Shown here: one piece after another, positions 6,773 to 14,411 of the stretch
Layout of the letters: every line of letters begins with the position of its first letter
Numbering within the stretch: position 1 is the first letter of the stretch
NCBI GenBank assembly: GCA_041581935.1
Contig: JBFICP010000035.1
Coordinates: forward strand, 1-18,837
Direction: 5' to 3'
Origin: JAABYT01 sp041581935
Lineage (GTDB): Bacteria; Pseudomonadota; Gammaproteobacteria; HK1
DNA: 18,837 nucleotides
Program-made: the position numbers and the translations under genes
The notes under the pieces: model-generated
The model's database searches: none
Seen by the model: only the letters and a program-made list of their open reading frames with translations
Told to the model about the DNA's origin: nothing

Positions 6773-7381
6773 ATGAGAGTCATGAAGCAAATCGCGGTTG
6801 CGGCCGCCACTGCCGCTTTTATCAGCACCGGTGGGTGCGTGACCATCAACGTGTATTTCCCGGCCGCCGCTGCCGAGCAGGCGGCGGACAAGATCATCGA
6901 GGAGGTGTGGGGTAACGATGCCGCCAAGCCGGGCAGCGAGCAGTCCTCGGATGCCGGATTTCTCACCGGACACGCGTTCAGGGTGTCGCATCTGATCATC
7001 AACTGGCTGGTACCGGCGGCGCACGCGCAACAGGCGAATCTCGACATCTCGAGCCCTGCGATCGGTAAAATCGAGGCCTCCATGCGGGCCCGGCACGCGC
7101 AGCTGCTGCCTTACTACAATGCCGGTGCCATCGGGCTCACAAACGACGGGTTCGTCGCGGTGCGCGATGCCAAGGCCATCCCGCTCAATGCGCGCAATAC
7201 CGTCAATCAGCTGGTGGCCGACGAAAATCGTGACCGCGCGGCTCTTTATCGCGAAATCGCCGCCGCCAACGGGCATCCGGAATGGGCAGCGCAAATTCAG
7301 GAGACTTTCGCGCGACGCTGGATCGATCGTGCGCAACCCGGCTGGTACTACCAGGCGAGCGGCGGCTGGCGCGCAAAGTAA
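6773..7381 (+). CDS. Lipoprotein with YnbE-like N-terminus and DUF1318 (YdbL-like) domain
   Basis: The 202-residue protein begins with a lipoprotein signal (hydrophobic to residue 19, STGGC with Cys22). The mature start CVTINVYFP resembles the beta-strand region of YnbE, followed by a helix to about residue 47. A linker leads to a second hydrophobic stretch, VSHLIINWLVPAAHA (71-85), which ends in an AHA signal-peptidase-like site. Residues about 88-202 match YdbL/DUF1318 (NTVNQLVADENRDRAALYREIA, then RAQPGWYYQ). In E. coli ydbH, ynbE and ydbL are separate neighbours: YnbE pairs with YdbH and YdbL modulates it. The gene follows the YdbH-like gene, as expected. GGGAG (6762-6766), six bases before the ATG, supports the start. 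The YnbE resemblance is short and less certain than the DUF1318 match. Confidence 0.82.
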   Translation: MRVMKQIAVAAATAAFISTGGCVTINVYFPAAAAEQAADKIIEEVWGNDAAKPGSEQSSDAGFLTGHAFRVSHLIINWLVPAAHAQQANLDISSPAIGKIEASMRARHAQLLPYYNAGAIGLTNDGFVAVRDAKAIPLNARNTVNQLVADENRDRAALYREIAAANGHPEWAAQIQETFARRWIDRAQPGWYYQASGGWRAK

Positions 7382-7408
7382 CGTCGACGTTGACCCGACA
7401 GGGCGCGT

Positions 7409-8206
7409 GTGAACGCGACCGATATGAATCTGTTTGTTTTCGATATCGAAACGGTTCCGGACGTGGATGCCGGTCGGCGCCTGTACGACATCGACGGTCT
7501 CGAAGACGCCGAGGTCGCGGAGATCATGTTCCACAAGCAGCGTCAATCATCGGGCAGCGATTTTCTGCGCCTCCATCTTCACCGGGTGGTGGCGATTGCG
7601 GCTGTTCTGAGAAGCGGCGACCGCTTCAAGCTATGGTCCCTGGGCGACAAGGACTCCCCGGAGGAAGAGCTGATTCAGCGATTCTTCGACGGCCTCGAAC
7701 GTTACTCGCCGACGCTCGTGTCGTGGAACGGTTCTGGATTCGATCTCCCCGTGCTCCACTATCGTTCCCTGTTGCACGGAGTCGTCGCGAGCCGTTATTG
7801 GGAAACGGGGGCGGACGACTCGAGCTTTCGTTGGAACAATTATCTCAACCGTTTTCACGATCGCCACACGGATCTGATGGATGTGCTGGCCGGCCATCAG
7901 GTTCGCGCGACCGTTCCGCTCGAGGAAGTTGCGCTGTTGCTCGGCTTGCCGGGCAAGCTCGGTATGCATGGTTCGCTGGTGTGGGAGCGGTTTCTCGAGG
8001 GTGATATCGAAGCCATTCGAAACTACTGTGAGACCGACGCGCTGAATACCTATCTCGTTTACCTGCGTTTCGAGCTCGTGCGCGGTCACTTGAGTGAGGT
8101 GGCTTACGCGCAGGAGTGCGACAAGGTTCGTGCCGCCCTCGAGGACGACCGCCGGCCACACGTTAGCGAGTTCCTGTCGGCGTGGTCTATGTGGAAGTCC
8201 GACTGA
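7409..8206 (+). CDS. Predicted 3'-5' exonuclease, DnaQ-like DEDDy (PolB exonuclease-like)
   Basis: This protein is predicted to degrade DNA or RNA from the 3' end, although no substrate is known. The 265 residues show ExoI (FVFDIETVPD, D12 and E14), ExoII (LVSWNGSGFDLPVL) and ExoIII of the DEDDy type (NYCETDALNTY). It matches the stand-alone family named for its likeness to the proofreading domain of family B polymerases. The GTG at 7409 has AGGG five bases upstream; the ATG at 7424 is an alternative that still keeps D12. It starts 27 bases after the lipoprotein stop. Confidence 0.88.
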   Translation: MNATDMNLFVFDIETVPDVDAGRRLYDIDGLEDAEVAEIMFHKQRQSSGSDFLRLHLHRVVAIAAVLRSGDRFKLWSLGDKDSPEEELIQRFFDGLERYSPTLVSWNGSGFDLPVLHYRSLLHGVVASRYWETGADDSSFRWNNYLNRFHDRHTDLMDVLAGHQVRATVPLEEVALLLGLPGKLGMHGSLVWERFLEGDIEAIRNYCETDALNTYLVYLRFELVRGHLSEVAYAQECDKVRAALEDDRRPHVSEFLSAWSMWKSD

Positions 8207-8226
8207 GTAGGTATTTCGCTCACATC

Positions 8227-9594
8227 GTGCCCGTTACCGCGCAACATCGGCAGCCGCCCGCAGCGCATCGCACGCAGCCAGCGGACGTCGTCGTCACTGT
8301 CGAGGGCCTCGATGCGAGCGGCTGCGGACTGGTCCGCATAGACGGCCACACGCTGCTGGTCGATGGGGTGCACGTCGGCGAGCGCGTCTTGGTGAGGCGG
8401 CGTCGGGGTCGACGGTGGCGTAACCGGGCAGAGTTGGTCAAGGTGCTGGTGGCCGCGCAGGATCGCGCGGAACCGGCCTGTGCGCACTTCGGCACATGTG
8501 GCGGATGCGCGCTACAGCATATGTCTTCTCGCGCGCAGCTCGCCTTTAAGCAGCAGCGCCTGGTGCGCACGCTCGTCGAGCACGGCGACGTAACGCCCGA
8601 AGTGCTCCTGGAACCACTCACGGGTGACTCGACGGGTTATCGCCGTCGAGCGCGCCTGGGAGTGAAGTACGTGCCCGGGAAGGGCGCGCTGGCCGGATTT
8701 CGCGAGAAAAACACCGCCAAGCTGGCGGAGCTCACCGCCTGTGCAGTTCTCGAAGCGCGCGTCGGTGATGCCATCGGTGATTTGCGTCGCGTGCTCGACA
8801 CGCTCGAAGTCAGGCACCGTATTCCGCAGCTCGAAGTAGCCATGGGCGACAGCGAAACGGCGCTCGTGCTGCGCCATCTGCAGCCGTTGTCGACGCGCGA
8901 CCGCGCCCGGCTCTTGGACCTCGTGCGCGCGCGCGACTGGCAGCTCTACCTTCAGCCCGGGGGACCGGAAAGCATCGAACCGCTGTGGCCCGAGGAGCCG
9001 GCACCGTTATGCTACGCGCTGCCGGACTTCGATTTGGAACTCGAGTTTCTGCCCACCGACTTCATCCAAATCAATGCCGCGATGAATCGCGCTCTGGTGG
9101 GCGCGGCCGTGCAGCATCTGGATATCAGGCCGACTTCTCGGGTAGTCGATCTCTACTGCGGCATCGGTAATTTCACTCTCGCTGCTGCCCGACGCGCGGC
9201 CGGTGTGCTGGGAGTGGAGGGTGATGCGAGGCTGATTTCGCGCGCGCGCGCCAACGCACATCGCAACCGGATCGACAACGCCGAATTCGTCAGCGCCGAT
9301 TTGAGCAGCTTCGATGTTTTCCAGGGCTCGTGGAACGGGGGGTGGGATCGGCTGATACTGGACCCGCCGCGCACCGGCGCCGAGCGCGTCGTGAATAATC
9401 TAAACGGGCAATTGCCCGAGCGTATCGTTTACGTGTCCTGCAACCCGGAAACGCTTGCCCGCGATGCGCGCGTGCTCGTGCACAAGCACGGTTACCGTCT
9501 CGACCGTGCCGGGGTCGTCGATATGTTTCCCCATACCACACACTGTGAGGCCATGGCGGTATTTGTGCGTTCCGGCGGCCCTGTCGCGCCATGA
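8227..9594 (+). CDS. rlmD: 23S rRNA (uracil-1939-C5)-methyltransferase RlmD
   Basis: This SAM-dependent enzyme makes m5U at position 1939 of 23S rRNA. From this start the 455-residue protein has an N-terminal TRAM domain (about 19-75), iron-sulfur cysteines in CAHFGTCGGC (C85, C91, C94) plus a later TACAVL cysteine, and the methyltransferase core DLYCGIGNFTL. Also present are DPPRTGAE and the catalytic-cysteine motif VSCNPETLARD. RlmD is favoured over TrmA and RlmC by the TRAM domain, length and cluster, and by linkage to cysM, seen in other gammaproteobacteria. The start is uncertain: GTG 8227 is used here, while in-frame GTGs at 8191 and 8182 overlap the exonuclease gene. Confidence 0.92.
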   Translation: MPVTAQHRQPPAAHRTQPADVVVTVEGLDASGCGLVRIDGHTLLVDGVHVGERVLVRRRRGRRWRNRAELVKVLVAAQDRAEPACAHFGTCGGCALQHMSSRAQLAFKQQRLVRTLVEHGDVTPEVLLEPLTGDSTGYRRRARLGVKYVPGKGALAGFREKNTAKLAELTACAVLEARVGDAIGDLRRVLDTLEVRHRIPQLEVAMGDSETALVLRHLQPLSTRDRARLLDLVRARDWQLYLQPGGPESIEPLWPEEPAPLCYALPDFDLELEFLPTDFIQINAAMNRALVGAAVQHLDIRPTSRVVDLYCGIGNFTLAAARRAAGVLGVEGDARLISRARANAHRNRIDNAEFVSADLSSFDVFQGSWNGGWDRLILDPPRTGAERVVNNLNGQLPERIVYVSCNPETLARDARVLVHKHGYRLDRAGVVDMFPHTTHCEAMAVFVRSGGPVAP

Positions 9595-9616
9595 GCTTCC
9601 GTGGAGGCGACTCGAG

Positions 9617-11377
9617 ATGAAGCCACAGGGCCTCGCGCGCATTCACGCCTTGCCCGAACGCCTGGCAAACCAGATAGCCGCGGGCGAGGTCGTGGAACGT
9701 CCGGCGTCGGTCTTGAAGGAGCTTCTCGAGAACAGCATCGACGCCGGCGCCGCACACATACGCGTGGACATAGAGCACGGTGGAACGCGCCTCATTCGGG
9801 TGCGTGATGACGGTGTCGGTATCCATCGAGATGATTTGGCGCTCGCGTTGAATCGCCACGCCACCAGCAAGATTGCGACACTCGACGATCTGATTCACGT
9901 TGAGAGTCTCGGGTTTCGCGGCGAGGCGCTGCCGAGCATTGCGTCGGTATCGCGCCTGGAGTTGATCTCGTGTACCGCCGATGACGACAGTGGTTGGAAG
10001 GTTGTCGCGGGCGATTCGTGGACCGACGCATCGACAGAGCCGGTTTCGCACCCGAAAGGCACTACGGTCACGGTCAGGGATTTGTTCTACAACACGCCGG
10101 CGCGACGCAAGTTCATGCGTACCGAAAAAACCGAGTATCGACATATTGAAGACGTCCTCAAGCGTGCGGCTCTCGCGCGCTTCGACTGTGCGTTCTCACT
10201 GCGGCACAACGCTCGCCAGAGCTATGCGCTACCTGGCGCCTCGAGCGACACCGAGCAGTCGCGACGCGTGGCGAGAATTTGTGGCGGTGCCTTTGCGCAA
10301 TGTGCTCTCGTGCTGGGCTTCGAGGCCGAAGGGCTGAAGCTGAGCGGCTGGATCGGTGAGCCGGGTTACTCCCGAGGCGTTGCCGATCTGCAGTATTTTT
10401 TCGTCAATGGTCGCATGGTGCGTGACAATCTGCTGCGTCACGCGGTACGGCATGCTCACGATGGCGTCGTCGAAAGCGGTCGCCAGCCGGCGTACGTGCT
10501 GTATCTCGAGCTCGACCCGGCGCAGGTGGATGTCAACGTTCATCCGAGCAAGCACGAGGTGCGCTTTCGCGACGCACGCAGCGTGCACGACTTCATCTCT
10601 CGCAGCATCCGGGTAGCCTTGTTGAAACCGAGCGTGTCGGGCGCGGATGCATCCGGACGGGTTCCAGGCGCACCACCTTTTCGGCCGCGACCCGCAGAAG
10701 TACGCGATCATATGGTCGCCTACCAGGCCTTTCACCCGGCCGTGGCGACGCGGGCCGCGCCTGGCGAAAAGCCCCTCGGCGAGGTCCTGGACCACGTGGA
10801 CCGGCACTATGTCATAGCGCGCAATGCAAACGGCCTGGTGGTGGTGGATGCTCGGCGCGGGTGTCGACGCATCGCTGCCGAACGCCTGGGCGCGGCGCTC
10901 GCCGGTGGTCGCATCGGCGCGCGCCCGTTGCTCGTTCCGGCGGCCATTGCGCTCGGAGCGCAGGGCGCGGATACGCTCGAGGAGCATGCTGTAACGCTGG
11001 AACGACTCGGCTTCGATGTGCGTCGCATTGCGCACGACACAGTCTCCTGTCGCGGCATTCCGGCGCCGCTCGCCGGCGGGTCAGCCGAGGCGCTGATGAC
11101 GGCGCTGGTGGCGGCGCTCGCCGGAGTCGACTCGCGCGGCTCGTCCTCCGACACGCTTCTGGCACTGCTCGAGGACATTATCGAACGCTGCGATCTCACC
11201 GCCGGCTGGTCATGGGATCGCGCCGCGATGGACGAGCATTTGAGGGATCTGGAGCGCCTCGAGGCGTCTGGGCGCTGCGGTGTCGGCGAGCGCGTCTGGC
11301 GCCAGCTCGAGGTTGACGACATCGCCAAATGGTTGGCCGGCCCCGACAGGCTCGACGGCGATGGCGGCGTGACATGA
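9617..11377 (+). CDS. mutL: DNA mismatch repair protein MutL (endonuclease motif degenerate)
   Basis: MutL couples MutS mismatch recognition to downstream strand incision. The 586-residue protein has the GHKL ATPase domain: KELLENSIDAGA with E35 and N39, RDDGVGI, ATSKI and GFRGEALPSIASVS. A C-terminal dimerisation domain starts near residue 390. Endonuclease MutLs carry DQHAxxERxxxE there; this one reads DARRGCRRIAAE (411-422), with His and the first Glu replaced by Arg. The later ACHG-type and CPHGRP-type motifs also look lost (the last reads CGVGER). This suggests a non-cutting MutL like that of E. coli, which works with MutH. GGAGG (9603-9607), nine bases before the ATG, fixes the start. 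The stop overlaps the miaA ATG. Confidence 0.93.
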   Translation: MKPQGLARIHALPERLANQIAAGEVVERPASVLKELLENSIDAGAAHIRVDIEHGGTRLIRVRDDGVGIHRDDLALALNRHATSKIATLDDLIHVESLGFRGEALPSIASVSRLELISCTADDDSGWKVVAGDSWTDASTEPVSHPKGTTVTVRDLFYNTPARRKFMRTEKTEYRHIEDVLKRAALARFDCAFSLRHNARQSYALPGASSDTEQSRRVARICGGAFAQCALVLGFEAEGLKLSGWIGEPGYSRGVADLQYFFVNGRMVRDNLLRHAVRHAHDGVVESGRQPAYVLYLELDPAQVDVNVHPSKHEVRFRDARSVHDFISRSIRVALLKPSVSGADASGRVPGAPPFRPRPAEVRDHMVAYQAFHPAVATRAAPGEKPLGEVLDHVDRHYVIARNANGLVVVDARRGCRRIAAERLGAALAGGRIGARPLLVPAAIALGAQGADTLEEHAVTLERLGFDVRRIAHDTVSCRGIPAPLAGGSAEALMTALVAALAGVDSRGSSSDTLLALLEDIIERCDLTAGWSWDRAAMDEHLRDLERLEASGRCGVGERVWRQLEVDDIAKWLAGPDRLDGDGGVT

Positions 11378-12336
11378 GCGCAGCGCTGCCGACGGGCGAT
11401 CGGCGCCCGGTGGTGTTTCTCATGGGGCCGACCGCGTCGGGAAAGACGCGGCTCGCGATGCATCTCGCCGAACGGATGCCGATTCGCGTCATCAGCGTAG
11501 ACTCGGCGATGGTGTATCGCGGCATGGATATCGGTACCGGGAAACCCGGTATCGAGGAACTGCGTCGCATACCCCACCGACTGATCGATATTCGCAATCC
11601 AGATACGGCATATTCGGCCGCCGAGTTTCGCCGCGATGCGCTCGAGGAGATCGCGGGCGCACAACGTGAAAACAGGGTTCCGCTCCTGGTGGGCGGCACC
11701 GGGCTTTATTTTCGCGCATTGCGCGACGGCCTGTCGGTGCTGCCTTCTGCGGACGAGCAGCTGAGAGCGCAGCTTCGCGCCCAAGCCGAGGCCGACGGCT
11801 GGGAAACGCTGCATCGACGACTGGCCGCGGTTGATCCGGAGTCCGCGTCGCGAATTCACGCGAGCGATCCGCAGCGCATCCAACGCGCGTTGGAAGTCTA
11901 CCGTCTCACCGGTCGACCGATGTCACAGCTCCTTTCGGATTCGCGGCCCGGTACGCTCGCCAATCCGGTGCACGCCGTGATCATCGAGCCGAGCGATCGC
12001 AGCAGGCTGCATGCCGACATCGCGGCACGATTCGAATCGATGTTGCACGCCGGGCTCGTCGAGGAGGTGGAGGCGCTCAGGGAGCGCTGGCGGATAGGTA
12101 CGGAACTTCCGTCTATGCGCTCGGTGGGATATCGGCAGGTAATCGACTACCTGGACGGGCGCACGAGCCGCGTTGAAATGCTCGGGCGCGCCATCGCCGC
12201 CACCCGACAGCTTGCGCGGCGACAGCTCACCTGGCTGCGTGGAGAAGACCGCGCGGTTCGCTTCGATTGCCACTCGCCCGACCTCGCCGAAGCGGTGCAC
12301 CATGCGCTCGCAAAGCACCTCTCGGGTGGCGCCTGA
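11374..12336 (+). CDS. miaA: tRNA dimethylallyltransferase MiaA
   Basis: MiaA transfers a dimethylallyl group to N6 of A37 in tRNAs that read codons starting with U. The 320-residue protein has the P-loop GPTASGKT (18-25), the catalytic-site segment SVDSAMVYRGMDIGTGKP (41-58), LLVGGTGLYFRAL, and SVGYRQVIDYL followed by TRQLARRQLTWLR near the C-terminus. The ATG overlaps the mutL stop (ATGA), so the pair is translationally coupled. The frame is open for 15 codons upstream inside mutL, but homology starts here. mutL-miaA-hfq is the standard gammaproteobacterial order. Confidence 0.96.
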   Translation: MSAALPTGDRRPVVFLMGPTASGKTRLAMHLAERMPIRVISVDSAMVYRGMDIGTGKPGIEELRRIPHRLIDIRNPDTAYSAAEFRRDALEEIAGAQRENRVPLLVGGTGLYFRALRDGLSVLPSADEQLRAQLRAQAEADGWETLHRRLAAVDPESASRIHASDPQRIQRALEVYRLTGRPMSQLLSDSRPGTLANPVHAVIIEPSDRSRLHADIAARFESMLHAGLVEEVEALRERWRIGTELPSMRSVGYRQVIDYLDGRTSRVEMLGRAIAATRQLARRQLTWLRGEDRAVRFDCHSPDLAEAVHHALAKHLSGGA

Positions 12337-12701
12337 CGGCGTATCGAGAGGCGCTGTTCACCCTGCCCGCGCACGCTTTTTCGCGATCCTGGCGGGGTAC
12401 CCATGCGCGAGCGGGTGCGCTCCTTCAGGGTCCCAGAAGTGCCTCGCCGATGCGGTGCGTGGAGCGCAAAAAAGAGGTGCTAGACACAGTTTAAGCCCTT
12501 GAATATGGGGTATACTCAGACGTTCGCGCACCCGCTGTGTGGGGCACTGTCACGGGTCGACGAAAGCACCAGAGTCTCGATGTCGTTCTGACGGCCGAGG
12601 GAAGCGGCTGTTCGAGTGCTGGGGCTGCTCGGCCGGGTTCGCGAAGTCAGGGAAAGAAAAACAACTCATGATAAGGACAACAATTTATAAGGAGAACAAA
12701 G
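12337..12701 (+). promoter_or_regulatory. Regulatory gap and long hfq leader
   Basis: This 365-base gap holds no convincing gene. A strong -10 box TATACT lies at 12511-12516, with no clear -35 at 16-18 bases (a TAGACA at 12481 is too distant). An A6 tract lies at 12469-12474. Transcription from about 12523 would give an hfq leader of roughly 180 nucleotides. The leader contains a long-loop stem (12592-12599 with 12628-12635) and an A-rich segment just before hfq. An 11-base inverted repeat (12410-12420 and 12526-12536) flanks the -10 box. E. coli hfq also has promoters in and after miaA and is autoregulated. Confidence 0.55.
12592..12635 (+). other. Stem-loop in the hfq leader
   Basis: CGGCCGAG (12592-12599) and CTCGGCCG (12628-12635) are perfect inverted repeats enclosing 28 bases. 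No U-run follows, so this is not an intrinsic terminator. It may shape the leader RNA upstream of the A-rich ribosome binding region. Confidence 0.4.
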
Positions 12702-12709
12702 ATGAGTAA
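12668..12709 (+). other. Possible leader mini-ORF overlapping the hfq start
   Basis: An ATG at 12668 opens 13 codons (MIRTTIYKENKDE), and its TAA (12707-12709) lies just inside hfq. An AGGGA (12649-12653) is 14 bases upstream, which is too far for a good ribosome binding site. The region contains two near-identical elements, ATAAGGACAACAA (12671-12683) and ATAAGGAGAACAA (12687-12699). The second supplies the hfq Shine-Dalgarno. The mini-ORF may be chance. Confidence 0.3.
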
Positions 12710-12956
12710 GGGGCAGTCATTACAAGATCCCTTTTTGAATGCATTGCGCAAGGAGCGGGTGCCCGTGTCCATATTTCTGGTCAACGGAATCAAATTGCAG
12801 GGGCAGATCGAATCTTTCGATCAGTTTGTTGTCTTGTTACGTAACACCGTCAGCCAGATGGTTTACAAGCATGCCATCTCCACCGTTGTGCCGGCGCGCA
12901 ACGTCAAGCTGCCGAGGCCCGACGAGGATAGTGGACCTGAAGCCGAAGAGCACTGA
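12702..12956 (+). CDS. hfq: RNA chaperone Hfq
   Basis: Hfq is a hexameric Sm-like ring that pairs small RNAs with target mRNAs. The 84-residue protein has a complete core: the rim residues RKER in NALRKERVPVS, Sm1 LVNGIKLQGQIESFDQFVVL, and Sm2 with the proximal-face YKHAIST motif. The tail is short and ends in an acidic tip (DEDSGPEAEEH), like the E. coli acidic tip that aids RNA release. AAGGAG (12689-12694), seven bases before the ATG, is a strong ribosome binding site, and the adjacent A-rich repeats resemble Hfq's own binding preference. hflX follows after 29 bases. Confidence 0.98.
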   Translation: MSKGQSLQDPFLNALRKERVPVSIFLVNGIKLQGQIESFDQFVVLLRNTVSQMVYKHAISTVVPARNVKLPRPDEDSGPEAEEH

Positions 12957-12985
12957 AACCGGGATGCGTTCGCGGGGTTTCCCGA

Positions 12986-14335
12986 TTGTTTGAAAGACCC
13001 GACAGCGGCGAGCGCGCGGTACTCGTACACATCGCATTCCAGGACAGTCGCGGCGGCGACGATCTCGAAGAATTCACCGATCTTGCGATTTCGGCCGGAA
13101 CCAGGCCGGTGGCCACGATTATCGGTTCACGTGGCGCACCCGATCCGCGCTGCTTCATCGGCCGTGGCAAGGTGGCGGAGCTCGCCGAGTGCATTGCGGC
13201 CGAGAAAGCCGAAGTCGTCATTTTCGATCACGCGCTCTCGCCGGCTCAGGAGCGCAATCTCGAATCCCGTCTGAATTGTCGCGTTCTCGACCGCATCACG
13301 CTCATTCTCGACATTTTCGCCCAGCGTGCCAGCACCTTCGAAGGCAAGTTGCAGGTGGAGCTCGCCCAGCTCCGGCATTTGTCGACGCGACTCGTTCGAG
13401 GCTGGACGCATCTCGAGCGCCAGAAAGGTGGCATCGGGCTGCGAGGACCGGGCGAGAAGCAGCTCGAGACCGACCGGCGCCTGGTGACGGAGCGCATACG
13501 CGCAATCGAGCGCCGCCTGGGCGCGGTGAGCAGGCGCCGGGAACTCAGTCGCCGTTCCCGAAGCCGCGCGGGCATACCGGTCGTTGCGCTGGTTGGTTAC
13601 ACAAACGCCGGCAAATCGACCCTCTTCAATCGACTCACCGGTGCGCGGGTGAGCACCGAAAACCGGCTGTTCGCGACCCTCGATCCCACTCTGCGCAGAC
13701 TGGACATGGGCGCCGGGCCGCGTCTGATTCTCGCCGACACCGTCGGCTTCATCAGCCATCTTCCCCATGAGCTGGTGGCCGCGTTTCGGGCCACCTTGGA
13801 AGAGACGCGGCGCGCGAGCCTGCTTCTGCACGTCATCGATTCCGGCGACCCGCATCGGGACGACAAGATCGCCCAGGTAAATGAGGTGCTCGATGCAATC
13901 GGGGCCGGCGAAGTGACGCAGATCCGGGTCTATAACAAAATCGATACGATTGACACGCATGCGAAATTACTGCGTGACGCAGGCAACGGCGACCCGAGGC
14001 GCGTATGGGTATCGGCCCGGGAATCCACCGGGCTCGATCGGCTCGTCGAGGTCATCGGTGAGCACTTCGAATCGGACCGAGTCCATAGACACCTGCGCCT
14101 TCCGGCCAGCGCCGGGCGTCTTCGGGCGCGACTCTACGAGCTCGGTACCGTGTTGGCCGAGAGAATCGAGGACAATGGCGACTGGATCATCGACGTGAGG
14201 ATTGCGCCCACCGCTCTGGAACGCCTGCGGCGCCGCGAGGGACTCGCGCCGACCCTCATCCACACGCAGGTCCCGGCCGAAAATGGTAATCTCGAGGCGG
14301 ACTTACCGGTTGCCGGCACGCCGAAAGCCTCCTAA
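12986..14335 (+). CDS. hflX: Ribosome-dissociating GTPase HflX, TTG start
   Basis: HflX is a GTPase that splits stalled 70S ribosomes. The 449-residue protein has the N-terminal ND1 domain (GSRGAPDPRCFIGRGKVAEL), the linker QLRHLSTRLVRGWTHLERQK and GIGLRGPGEKQLETDRR. The G domain contains GYTNAGKST (204-212), DTVGF (251-255) and NKID. The TTG at 12986 is chosen because the following MFERPDSGERAVLVHI aligns with the first residues of E. coli HflX (MFDRYDAGEQAVLVHI). A GGGG stretch about nine bases upstream may serve as a weak ribosome binding site. It belongs to the hfq-hflXKC operon. Confidence 0.96.
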   Translation: MFERPDSGERAVLVHIAFQDSRGGDDLEEFTDLAISAGTRPVATIIGSRGAPDPRCFIGRGKVAELAECIAAEKAEVVIFDHALSPAQERNLESRLNCRVLDRITLILDIFAQRASTFEGKLQVELAQLRHLSTRLVRGWTHLERQKGGIGLRGPGEKQLETDRRLVTERIRAIERRLGAVSRRRELSRRSRSRAGIPVVALVGYTNAGKSTLFNRLTGARVSTENRLFATLDPTLRRLDMGAGPRLILADTVGFISHLPHELVAAFRATLEETRRASLLLHVIDSGDPHRDDKIAQVNEVLDAIGAGEVTQIRVYNKIDTIDTHAKLLRDAGNGDPRRVWVSARESTGLDRLVEVIGEHFESDRVHRHLRLPASAGRLRARLYELGTVLAERIEDNGDWIIDVRIAPTALERLRRREGLAPTLIHTQVPAENGNLEADLPVAGTPKAS

Positions 14336-14343
14336 TATTCGCA

Positions 14344-14390
14344 GTTCGCCCGTGCTCGGGGTCTCGTGATGACGGGCCCGCGCGGCGAAC
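14344..14390 (+). other. Imperfect hairpin between hflX and hflK
   Basis: GTTCGCC (14344-14350) pairs with GGCGAAC (14384-14390), and CGGG (14357-14360) pairs with CCCG (14377-14380) inside it. No U-run follows. It could tune transcript stability or expression of hflK relative to hflX, but may be incidental in GC-rich DNA. Confidence 0.25.
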
Positions 14391-14411
14391 CGGTGTGCAT
14401 GGAGTCGATTG

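Noticed and set aside
10807..11883. 358-codon minus-strand frame opposite mutL and miaA
   Set aside because: It spans the junction of two well-supported genes, is low in recognisable motifs and is Arg/Ser/Pro-rich, so it is an antisense shadow.
12981..12988. Possibility that hflX lacks a start because no ATG is nearby
   Set aside because: The TTG at 12986 gives an N-terminus that aligns with the first residues of E. coli HflX, so this is an ordinary rare start.
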